DNA from: Zygnema circumcarinatum
Taxonomy: Eukaryota > Streptophyta > Zygnematophyceae > Zygnematales > Zygnemataceae
Direction of reading: 5' to 3'
Length of the DNA: 64,000 bases
NCBI GenBank assembly: GCA_037447605.1
Contig: CM074808.1
Location: 2,489,730-2,553,729, forward strand
The translations under genes were made by a program, and so were the position numbers. Within the stretch, counting starts at the first letter, position 1; each line of letters starts with the position of its first letter. Below, one piece after another: positions 38,514 to 49,500 of this stretch. Below the pieces are notes generated by a model, which worked only from the letters and a program-made list of their open reading frames with translations, ran no database searches and was not told the DNA's origin.

Positions 38514-38756
38514 GACCTATGAAAAAAGGATTCGGTATACGGATTCCCTTAAATGTAGAAGCCTGCCGTTGCGCCGCCCGACGCGGCCGCAACCGTTTCT
38601 GGCACAGTATGGTGGTACATCACGGTGCGTAATGGCGGGCTGGCGGCCGAGGGAGGGATCGCAGGCAGGCAGGCAGTCCCGTTGCGTTCAGTTGCACACG
38701 GCAGCGGCCCAAGGGGTTATTTACGGCACGGCACCGCTCCTCGCTCCCGCCGCTGC

Positions 38757-38790
38757 TTGGAAGGGAGGGAGGGAGGGAGGGAGGGAGGGT
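38757..38790. repeat. (GGGA)n run
   Basis: Eight or so uninterrupted GGGA units between the two phytochrome genes. Same unit (other strand) as the long CCCT tract in PHY-B*. Confidence 0.85.
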
Positions 38791-39263
38791 CCCGACGGCC
38801 GCACGGATGAAAGCTGGGCCTTTACTGACCAGAAGCAGTCGGAGATCGGGGGATTGCACTGTGACGCGGCCTCTTTGCGAAGTAGCGGCAAACAAACTCC
38901 GCACCCAGGCATTAGGCACCAGCTCTATTCTGGAAACTTTAACGAATCGAGAGGCGAAATATCGAAGTTCATGAAGCTGTTCCGAAGATACTATTACTCG
39001 TCCGAAAAATCGTTTGTACGTGTACCTTGAGAAAACTGAAACAACACAAGTGACTCTATTCTCTGCACACTGCCGTATCTCGGTATCTGGTATCCTGTAA
39101 ATATGTAGAGCAGAAATGTATTTACGGTGTGGTCACAATGAAGCGGATGAAGCGATGAATAGATTTTCGGAAGGTTATCGGGTTTGGAAAGGGACTCTCC
39201 AGTCTTCACCGAACATACGGTATTGCTCTCCATTGAAGATTTCTGAACTTCCTTTTGGTACAT

Positions 39264-39318
39264 GGAGAACCACGAGGAACCAGTCATGAAGGACCCAAGT
39301 ACAAACGAAAGAAGCAAT
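39264..39318 (+). repeat. SINE-like dispersed repeat, 3' fragment (copy 4)
   Basis: tggagaaccacgaggaacca, then aaggacccaagtacaaacga and aagaagc match the right half of copy 1 (6,225-6,280). The left half is missing, as in 5'-truncated retrocopies. Confidence 0.55.
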
Positions 39319-39494
39319 GAGCTTAACTCTGCTTGGTGGTATGGAGGCACTGTCGCATGTCGCATGCTCCACAAGTTCGCCTTGTGAGTTCTGCATTGGT
39401 GCAGTACCAGTGTTGCACTTCTTCATAGCCGCCGCTCATGCACGCCGTGCATTCAATCATACATACATTCATTTCAAAAAGCAAAAAAAAAAGA

Positions 39495-39555
39495 TGCCGT
39501 CAAATGTATACGGACAAAAGCAACATGTGGAGCAACCGGTCAAGGCGATCTAGGA
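39495..39555 (+). repeat. SINE-like dispersed repeat, diverged fragment (copy 5)
   Basis: gatgccgtcaaatgtatacg, then gacaaaagcaacatgtgga and a diverged ggtcaaggcgatctagg match the middle of copy 3. Confidence 0.5.
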
Positions 39556-39645
39556 ACTGAAAGGAAAGCTACGTGCCCAGGAACGCAGCAGGCAGCTGCC
39601 GCGAAGGTCGCCCATGTCATCCGGGGGGGCACGTGACGCCGCGCG

Positions 39646-39680
39646 GCGGGAGGGAGGGAGGGAGGGAGGGAGGGAGGGCG
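39646..39680. repeat. (GGGA)n run in GC-rich spacer
   Basis: About eight GGGA units followed by a CpG-rich stretch with (GGAC)n units near 39,735-39,748. It has no gene features. Confidence 0.8.
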
Positions 39681-40546
39681 AGGCCGCGCGTGCATCGATC
39701 GCCAAGGGCGGCGGCCACGGCGCGCTCGCGGACGGACGGACGGACGGCAAGCGCGCGCGCTTGTTCGCATGCAGACGGGCGGCGGCTCGGCTCGGCTCGA
39801 CTCGCGGCCCGCAGCCGCAACATGGGGCCGCGCGCGGGAGCCGACAGACTCGGCGGCCGAGCGGCAAAAGCACAGAACCGTACCGTCGTGGGCGCAGAAA
39901 TCACGCACAAAAGTAGTTGCTCCCCCCCATCTACCGCGGCGCTGGGTCTGGCTGGCATTACGGGAGGCCGTCTCTCAGACTTTTAAAAAAAAATCGGCAG
40001 TTGTACTGAAGAAAATTGTTGATCAACTGTGGTACTATATGAGTACTTTGCAAATATATTGGTTCAGCTTCAGAAGAGTACTCGTTTCAAAAAAACTTTA
40101 CTTCTACTGAAGAAAATGAGTCCGTTCGGTTTTTGCGAGTGCCGCCATAAGAGCCACGCCCGCCCGTCGCGGAGCTGTCGTCATCCACCAGACGTGGCGC
40201 CATATAAACTAGCCACGTGCCTGGTCTCGGCATGTGGATGACGTCACTATGGCGCCGACAAGACCGTCGCGACACTCATTGATGAAGCCCTCCACCAGCG
40301 CGCCACGTGTCCGTTGGATGTCCGCAATTCTGTCGGTGCGTCCGCGTAGTGCCTCCGTACGGACGGGCGTACGGGATCGTTTTCAGCTCGGTCACTTGGT
40401 ACGGAATGGTACCAAACCGTACGGCACGTCGCGATGGTTAGCAAGCGCGGATGTACGGACAGCACGCGGCGGCGAGCGACCAAGGGTGGAGGGGGGGAGT
40501 GGGGAAGGGGAAAGAGGCCTGGCTGGAACAGCTGAGCGGGGCAGCC

Positions 40547-43500
40547 ATGGCCGTGCGCCTCTCCAAGGCCAAGAAGAACTTCCGCGTCGTGCAGGCGGCG
40601 GCGGATGCGCACCTCGAGTTCAACTTCGAGCAGCGCGCCAGAGAGGGCGCCCCCGGGAAATGGGATTATTTGAACTCTGTGGTGGAGCAGACGCGCCTGG
40701 CACACAAGGGGGTGGGTCGTTTCGCCTTGCTCTGTGCTCTGCCTCTGAAAGGAAGAGGGTGACTGCTGCCTATCTCCTGCATGATCAGCGTGACAATTTT
40801 CAGTCCTCTCAAGATCGCAAGCAGAGGTTCCAAGACTTAGGTTCGGACGTGGATGAGCGCACGGCTGATTGAGGATATTGGTCGGGAACCTTTCAAAACG
40901 TAGAGGCTGCACAGCTTGCAAGGCGATGTTTTTCCATGTCCTTCAGGTCAACGTAGCGCAAGCAAGCAATTCTTGCATTGGTGTGCGTTTTTGCAGGACC
41001 TGGCTGCTGGGAAAGGAACAGGGCAGGATGAGAATGGTGTGGACGTCCACGCGTATCTGCACCATGTGCAGCGGCCTGGATTCATCCAACCCTTTGGGAC
41101 TTTAGTCCTTGTGAACGAGAAGACATTGCAGGCAAGCGCTGCCCTGTGTTTTCCAAATTTAAACAAGATAGGCTGCATTCCTTACAGAGGCTTCAGATAA
41201 CGCAAACATTCCTTTTAGGGCCTCGGTTTTGGAAGACCTACTGCGAGATAACTTTCTCAAGTAGCACACTATACCTGTTGAAAAAGGGGACGAGCAACTT
41301 TAAAACTGCTCATGCGATAGTTCTGAACAGTTTCTTGCAGCTTCATTTCATTAAGAAACTAGGATTAGCGCCTCTAAAGGCCTCATGGAAGGGCTCGGCT
41401 GTGTTTACAGGTGCGGGCAGTTGCTGAGAATGCCTGGGACTACTTGGATAAGGAGGCTGATGAAGAGACAGCACATGAAATTTTAGGCAGAGATATCCGT
41501 CAAATGTTTACTCCGGAGGTAACATCACTTCCGAACCTCCTACTTTCGGCGGTCTTTTCGTGTGAATCCGTGAAGTAGAAGCTTCAAACGAAGTCCAGAT
41601 TGCACTGAAGTTCACTTGCTGACACGTTTCTCCCTCGGCGAGACAGAGCATGGAGGACATGGAACAGAGTCTACAATGCTCAGATTTGAGTCTTGCGAAC
41701 CCAGTAGCTGTTTATACCGCAAAAACAGGTAAGTGCGGGCGCAACTGAGCGCAAACTACGTCATTCAGCCTTTTGAAACTGTTTCCGAATGTTCAGTCGG
41801 TCAATTGTTGCGGACAAAGTGCAGTGTCTCAGTTAAATACTTCTGGCAATCTGTGTTGTCATACAGGGCGAGCTTTGTATGCAATCCTCCATAGAATTGA
41901 CGAAGGAATAGTAATCGACTTGGAACCTCAGTGGGATGACGGTGAGTGATTTGTCCACACCAACAACCCTGTTAAAACATTTATTGGCTTGTTCCGACGC
42001 ATCCGCAACTTCTCATTTGTTACTTTATGGGTCTTTTATTTCAAGAGTAATCTTGACAGCGTTGTTCGGCTGCAGAGGCTCGAGGAGCTGAAACGAAAGT
42101 CTTGGATAAGCACGATCGAGCATCGGCAAGCATTGCAAAGCTGCAGGGCTGCAATGACATGACTGACCTCTGCGATACTCTCGTGCAAGTGCGCATATTC
42201 GTCATGCCCTTGCCTAGATAGTTCAGATGTTTCGGTTCTTTTGCGGACGTCAGAGAGTGCTGCCTTACAGAAGGCTCATTCCGATGGCATAGTTCGGTGA
42301 AAGTTGTATCACTACAATTGCTTCTGTACGGAGGCAAAGTAGATGATGTTAAACAGGTTGAAGTCAGCATTGGACTTACCTTGTCTTGGAGTTATTTGGG
42401 ATATGTTGTTGTTTCCAGGAAGTGAAGGCATTGACTGGCTATGATCGCATTATGCTCTACAGGTTCCATGAGGATCAACATGGAGAGGTCAGTTGGCCTT
42501 CAATCGCTAAATATTCGCGATGTGGGCTTGGGTGCGCTAAAACCCAATCATCCGCATTTTTCGTCCCGTAGCTGCCTACTCCAGACCTATTTTGCGAACT
42601 CGTTGGGATGGAGCCAGTTACAGATAGAATGCTCCATCGCCTTCCGGGTGCAAGCCTCTGGAATGGAGCTATGGCAGACTGCATTGAAGCTGTTGGGATC
42701 GCGTCTTCCGCGGAGTCTAGAGTAGTGGAATCTTAGACGGAGATGAAGCTCAAGATGCATATGTTTGGTGAAGTCGAGATTCAAACGTATTTGCAGCATC
42801 ATCCGTGAATTGCACTTGGATCTCAGACTGCTAATTGAGAGGAATGATTCGGAGAGGCTGCAGCTAATCGACTTACTAAAGCATGCTGCAGAAGCTTGAT
42901 TGGTTCAATCAGTTGGTGATTGTCATATACTGCAAGAAACTGCGAACCACTTCGCTTCCTTAGGTGTTTTCGCTGTCGTTTGTCGTCCTCGTTCAGGTTA
43001 TTGCAGAAGCAAAAGAAGACTCTTTAGCTCCTCTTCTCGGTCTTCACTTTCCAGCAAACGATGTCCCTCAGGTACGTTCTTCCTGTATGCAGCTTGTGAG
43101 CTATAAGTCCTGGCTGGTGGGGCAGCCGTAGAGAAGGGCTTGATCATGGCATGACTAACTGTCCAATCTCCATATGGAATGGTGCCGCAGGCAAACAGAC
43201 AGTTGTTTGTGGATGTGCGGCTGAGGATGATTGCCGACACCCACGCTGGCAATGTTAACATCATCCAGGATCCCCTTCTTGAGAATCCTATTCCTCTTTC
43301 AAAATCGACATTGCGAGGTCAGTCTTCACTTGTGCTGGTTTCAAGTCTGCTTGTGGATGATCCTCCCTCCCTCCCTCTTTCCCTCCCTCTTTCCCTCCCT
43401 CCCTCCACCCTCCCTCCCTCCCCTCCCTCCCTCCCTCCTCCCTCCCTCCCTCCTCCCTCCCTCCCTCCCTCCCTCCTCCCTCCTCCCTCCCTCCTCCACC

Positions 43501-46500
43501 CTCCTCCCTCCCTCCCTCCCTCCCTCCTCCCTCCCTCCCTCCCTCCTCCCTCCCTCCCTCCTCCCTCCCTCCCTCCCTCCCTCCTCCCTCCCTCCCTCCC
43601 TCCCTCCCTCCCTCCCTCCCTCCTCCCTCCCTCCCACCCTCCCTCCCTCCCTCCCTCCCTCCCTCCCTCCTCCTCCCTCCTCCTCCTCCCTCCCTCCTCC
43701 CTCCCAACCTCCCTCCCTCCCTCCCTCCCTCCCTCCCTCCCTCCCTCCCTCCCTCCCTCCCTCCCTCCCTCCTTCCCTCCCTCCCCTCCCTCCCTCCCTC
43801 CCTCCCTCCTCCCTCCCTCCTCCCTCCCTCCCTCCCTCCTCCCTCCCTCCCTCCCTCCCTCCCTCCCTCCCTCCCTCCCTCCTCCTCCCTCCTCCCTCCC
43901 TCCCTCCCTCCCTCCCTCCCTCCCTCCCTCCCTCCCTCCCTCCCTCCCTCCCTCCCTCCCTCCCTCCCTCCCTCTCCCTCCCTCCCTCCCTCCCTCCCTC
44001 CCTCCCTCCTCCCTCCCTCCCTCCCTCTCCTCCCTCCTCCCTCCCTCCCTCCCTCCCTCCCTCCCTCCCTCCCTCCCTCCCTCCCTCCCTCCCTCCTTCC
44101 CTCCCTCCCTCCTCCCTCCCTCCCTCCCTCCCTCCCTCCCTCCCTCCCTCCCTCCCTCCCTCCCTCCCTCCCTCTCCCTCCCTCCCCTCCCTTCCCTCCC
44201 TCCCTCCCTCCCTCCCTCCCTCCCTCCCCTCCCTCCCTCCCTCCCTCCCTCCCTCCCTCCCCTCCCTCCCTCCCTCCCCTCCCTCCCTCCCTCCCTCCCT
44301 CCCTCCCTCCCTCCCTCCCTCCTTCCCTCCCTCCCCTCCCTCCCTCCCTCCCTCCCTCCCTCCCCTCCCTCCCCTCCCTCCCCTCCCTCCCCTCCCTCCC
44401 CTCCCTCCCTCCCTCCCTCCCTCCCCTCCCTCCCCTCCCTCCCTCCCTCCCTCCCTCCCTCCCTCCCTCCCTCCCCTCCCTCCCCTCCCTCCCCTCCCTC
44501 CCTCCCTCCCTCCCTCCCTCCCTCCCCTCCCTCCCTCCCTCCCTCCCTCCCTTTCAAAGATTTTGAGTCGCCCAAATGAGTTGCCGCGTACAGGCGTGGC
44601 GGGTTGCCACAAGGAGTACAGTAAGAACCTTGGTTGCCAGGGCACCCTGGTTATGGCCGTCGTGGTGACGGTGGACCCCCAGCGCGCCCGCCATCTGTGG
44701 GGGCTCGTGTGCTGCCACCACCACTCCGGCCCGCGGGTCATCTCCTACCCGCAGCGCTGCGCCTGCGACTTCCTCATCCAAGCCTTCGCCCTGCAGCTGG
44801 CCATGGAGATGGAGGCAGCAGAGGAGGCTCGGGAGAAGCGGGTGCTGCACATGCAAGCGGTGCTCTGCGGGATGCTGACCCGCGATGCTCCTCTTGGGCT
44901 GATCCGCCAGAGCCCAAACATACAGGACCTGGTAGCTGCCTCGCTTCCGCCTGCTTTCTTATCGTCCCATTTCCTGCAGGTGCAGGCTGTTGAACGAAGA
45001 CTTTCTGGCAAAATTAACGAAAACCGGGTGTTGTGATGCGGTAATCGCAGGTTCCCGCTGACGGGGCCGTTCTGCTGCATGCTGGAAGAGCTTGGACTTT
45101 GGGATGTGCACCGTCTGAGGAGCAGGTTAGCCGACTCCCCCCTATCTGTTGACTTTTGGCTAGCTGCCATGGAAGAGGCGGACTGTGGGGAGGTTCAGTT
45201 TGGACTGAGTGGGAGGAGATGGGCTGTGGGCCGTGGGGCTCAGATTCCTGCCTTGGCTCAATGGCTGGTGGAGACGGAAGGGGAGCTTCTTTCTCAAGGC
45301 GTGTTTGTCGTGAATAGTTTGGAAGCGGCAGGCTATCCCGGGGCCGCTGCGCTTGCTCCGGGAGTGTGCGGGCTGGCGGCAGCCATGGTTTCGAATGGCG
45401 GTGATTTGCTCATGTGGTTTCGTTCGGGTAGGTTTCGATCATTCTCGAGGGACAAATTGGGGTCCTAGTTTTGTTTGTTTTAAGGTCTTTTCATTGTGAC
45501 CGTACCATTTCTCAATCTTGGGGATGGACTCGTGTGTGCAGGAATGTCCAAAATGATCAAGTGGGCTGGGCATAGGGCCACACACACAGTGAAAGAGGGG
45601 GCCAACATGCATCCTCGCATGTCGTTTGATGCATATTTGGAGGTGGCGAAGCTGCAGAGCCTCCCTTGGGAGGATGCTGAAGTGAGAACTGTTTGCACGC
45701 GTCAAACACCCACTTCCTTTCCTGCCTTTTGACGCTCTTTTGCATGGAACTCTCGCCCCTTTCTAGTGTGTTTTGCAGAATTTTCACCACAGGAAGTGGA
45801 CTTATCAGAGCTCGGTGTGGCCGGGCTTGCAGGTGGATGCCATGCAGGGCTTGAAACTCATAGTTCGCGATTCTCTCCCGGAGAAGGGTCCGCAAGAACT
45901 TCGGCTTAAAATTCAGGTTCAAAACTGCTTCCTCCTTAATCTATGAACTATTCGGATTTTTACTGTTGCTGCACAGTCTGTCTGCCTTCTTGCTTATCCA
46001 ACATTGTTGCGTCGTTGGGACAGACGCGGCTGAATGCGGAACGTCTCCGCATTCAGAATCAGGTGACGCAAGTTGCCCGCAGCCTCCAAGTAGAGCTTGA
46101 GTCTGCCCGTGTACCCATCATCGGCCTTTGGGGCTCTGGAGTGGTGTCGGAATGGAATGGAAAAGTGGCAGAGCTCACCAAGCGGTCCAAGGTATGCCAT
46201 GTCCAACTTGTCAACTTGAAGCTCTCTCATTCAACCTTCAACAAATAGGCAGTCGGTCAAACTTGAAATCATGTCCATCCCAATGTTCTACACGCTTTGA
46301 CTCAGTCTGCACCATACTTGTGTCAGAACGAAGTGATGGGGCTGAGCTTCCCTATGGACCTGCTAGTAGACGAGTCGAGAGCGGCGTTTGCGAAAGCCAT
46401 GGAGGTGGTGGCGGGGGGAGAGGAGGTAGAGCCCATAGAGCTCTGCCTTAGCGCTCGGCACCGCCCAGACGGGCCTCTAGACAGGCGGGTGCATGTAGTG

Positions 46501-49500
46501 GCCAGCCTCTACGGGCACCACGATACGCACGGAAACCTCATTGGGGTCCGCATGGTCGGTCAGGACATCACCGCTCTCAAGGTCCTCAGTGGAGAGGTGC
46601 GCTGCCTGCCTGCCCGTATGGGGGACATCTCCTTTCTTTTGCAGCTTGAGCTCGTTTGGGAAGGGAATTGCTGCAGAGACTATGTAGGAGCAGGGGGGCG
46701 GGGAAATTGACTGCAGGGGTTTTGGGATAAGCAGTACATTGTTGCCCCGGAGGAGGCACGCGCTACACTGGACAGGTCAGACATGCTCGTCTTTGCGGTG
46801 GATGAGGGAGGCCGTGTGACAGAGTGGAATGCAGCAATGGAACTACTAAGTGGACTCCCACGCGAGCGTGTGCTCAGCAGAAGACTGTTGGGTGATATCC
46901 TCAGCAGCTCGCCCGTGCTGGTCGTGCCAGACCCGGTACTGCCCTGCTTTTCTCCTCTCCGCCTGCCTCTCTAAGAGATTGGCAGAACTTTTCTCGATGT
47001 TTGAATCAGTAGGCTTCCCTTTGATTTGTGCGAGGAATCGGTGGGAGAGCTGACAACTGCATTGCGTATATGCCCTAGTGTGGGGAGAATGCGGGATGGA
47101 GACTGGCAACGAGAATAAGCGGAGATGGCAGAGAGTGAAAGTGTCTCTGACGGGGGGGCGGGGCTGATTGCCGGGCGGCCCGGGGGGCCCAGCAGGACTC
47201 ACTGGTGCTTTTTGAGATCGCCCTCTGCCAGGCCCTTAATGGTCAGGACACGCGAAACCACGAGTTCCACTTTCACACGTGGGATGGCAAGCAGATGGAC
47301 ACACTCATGCATATTATGACAAGGTCTTTCCCTCGTCCTTTCTTTCTGCATCTGCCTCTCGCTTCCCCTATGCTTGTGCGGAGTACGAGAAGGAGTTGGG
47401 AATCATAAGTACCTTGGTCTCTAAAGCAAATGGCCATGATTAGAGTTTTTCAGTTTATTAGAACCAGTCAAGTTGAAGACCCCAGTATTTTTATTGTAAG
47501 CGAGATCCTTGCGGCTTGAGTGAGATTTCGGAAACCGGTGACTCAATTCCATTAAACTGATAGGAAAAGGAGGAAGGGAAGTAAGGGTAAGAAGTTGAAC
47601 GTTTGATCCATGAATAGCATTGAAGACAATGTCAACCACCTAAACTCTCCTCCCCCTCCCCCCGCCCCCTTTCCCCAAAGTTGGACACTTCACCGTTTGG
47701 TACACGCACTGGCTGATGGGCTTGCTGAACTGCTTCTTGAAACTATCTAATATCCCAATGCCTCTTCAAACGCTCCCTTTCGCATGCAGCACCCAGTTTC
47801 TCTTCTGCAGTCAGTCTGCAGTGTTTCACACGTGTATGGCCTTACACGGACTCTATGCCAATCTCTGTCACTTACGGGACACACCTCCCCCATCAGACCG
47901 GATCAAACAATCTGTGCAGAAACTGAAAAGTTCTTGTACGAAGTGCAGCGCTGCCATTGACTATGTTACCGGCTTGCTGCCTTGCAGAAAGGGTCCCGAT
48001 GGCGAGCCCATCGGTGCCACCTGCTTCATGCAGGACATGATGGAGCGGCGAGCAGCGGAGAATGCATCGGCGGTACGGATGGTAGCGGAGGCTGCCTCAC
48101 AGGCCAAGACCATGCAGCTCGCCTGCCTCTGCCATGAGGTCAGCTCTCCCTCTCCCGTACCGGCATGCTCGCAATGATGAAACGGGTTACATTGTTGCTT
48201 CGTAGTGCTGAGTGGTCTTATATGTTGGTGAATAGATGTTGGAGTCTCGGTGGGCTTCAAGTGCTGGGCTGATTTCAGGGAAGGAAATGGTGAATCTTTG
48301 CAGATTCGGAATCCGCTGAATGGCATCTTGAGCAGCATTAGCTTCATGCAAGATACCGATATGACTCCAGAACAGCGAGACCTTGTGGTGACAACTGCTT
48401 CGTGTGGGTACGTGCGAAGATAAGGCTAATCCCTCCAGGGTAGAAGAAACTGTAACAGGTTTACATGTTCACATGTTCAGGCCACACATTTAAGTATGGA
48501 GGTATTGTTGAGGTGAAGAATGCATAAATCCTTGTGTTGCAGTCAGTGAGTATGTCGTGCGAGTTTTCAGCATTATGACAGAGGCAGTGGATGATGGGAG
48601 ACCTGATAAAGGGTGTGATATGCGGTGCAGGAATTATTTACGGCGAGTTGTAGATGATGTTCTGGACCTGAGCAAAATCGAAGAAGGCAAGCTGGAGATT
48701 GAGAACGAGTCATTTTCGTTAATGCAAGTCATGGATGCGGTGGTCTCGCAGGTGAGCAGCGGACCAATTTTTTGGTCTTTTTGCAGGTCTTTAAACTCAT
48801 TACGGAGCCGAACATGAGCAAAACTCATAATACTATCGGTATCCAAGATGTACTTCAAACCCCATTCCCGTTGATTCTCTGACACATAGCGGATATGCAA
48901 CTTAATCCAAGGCATGTTGCACTTTGTATGTTGCTAGTTGAGAACGGCTTCTTTAGCTATCGAACGAAACTGAACATTGAACAACGTGCCTTTTCGAATC
49001 TGCAGGAGGCCCCCAACGCATTTGAGAAGGGTTTGCGGCTGTACTGCACCATAGACCCTGCTTGTCTCGGTGTGGGAGTGAAGGGTGACAGACTCCGTGT
49101 TCAGCAGATTGTGGCCAATTTTGCAAGAAACGCAGTGGAGTACACCTCCTCGGGATGGGTGGAGGTCAAGCTCAAAGCTGAACCCTCCTCCCTTTTGCAG
49201 AACTTCCGCTTTGTTTTCAAAGTCTCCGACACAGGAAAGGGCATTTCGCCCTCCCAATTGGGAGCCGTGTTCTCTGTGCCAGAAAGCCCGGAGACACCAC
49301 CCGAGGCGCAAACTTCAAGGTGAGCTCCTCTTGCTCTGCCCACCATGAGTGTTTCCCTATGACAACCCATGTTTTGTTTCTTCCTCAACTTCACCGTTGC
49401 CAGATTAAAAATATCTGGGAGCTGGGAAAATCAAGGCAAATTTGGTGATACACACAGCATGTCCGTACTGTTCCAATACATTCTTATTGAATAAGGATGT

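Larger units (their letters stand above)
36772..40546. promoter_or_regulatory. Spacer between the two divergent phytochrome genes
   Basis: 3.8 kb separates the start codons. Each end carries a GTAC cluster: about 36,926-37,100 before PHY-A* and about 40,357-40,460 before PHY-B*, the latter with ccgtacgg, gcgtacgg and ggtacggaatggtacc. Between them lie SINE-like repeats, a foldback element and two (GGGA)n runs (about 38,760-38,788 and 39,646-39,678). No coding exon is supported. If the foldback element is a late insertion, the original spacer was about 2.9 kb or less. Confidence 0.55.

Noticed and set aside
43361-44552. Telomere-like repeat
   Set aside because: The unit is CCCT, not the plant CCCTAAA; there is no TA spacing anywhere in the tract.
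43179-45036. Open frames of 400-600 codons with Pro-Ser-Leu or Gly-Arg-Glu repeats on both strands
   Set aside because: They are translations of the (CCCT)n intron tract. Splice sites on both sides restore STLRG-VAGCH in frame without it.
45126-45243. Apparent frameshift in the PHY domain of PHY-B* at a run of six C
   Set aside because: A GT-AG intron (CAG|GTTAGC to GCTCAG|ATT) removes it and joins SEEQ to [10 protein letters not shown], as expected for phytochromes.
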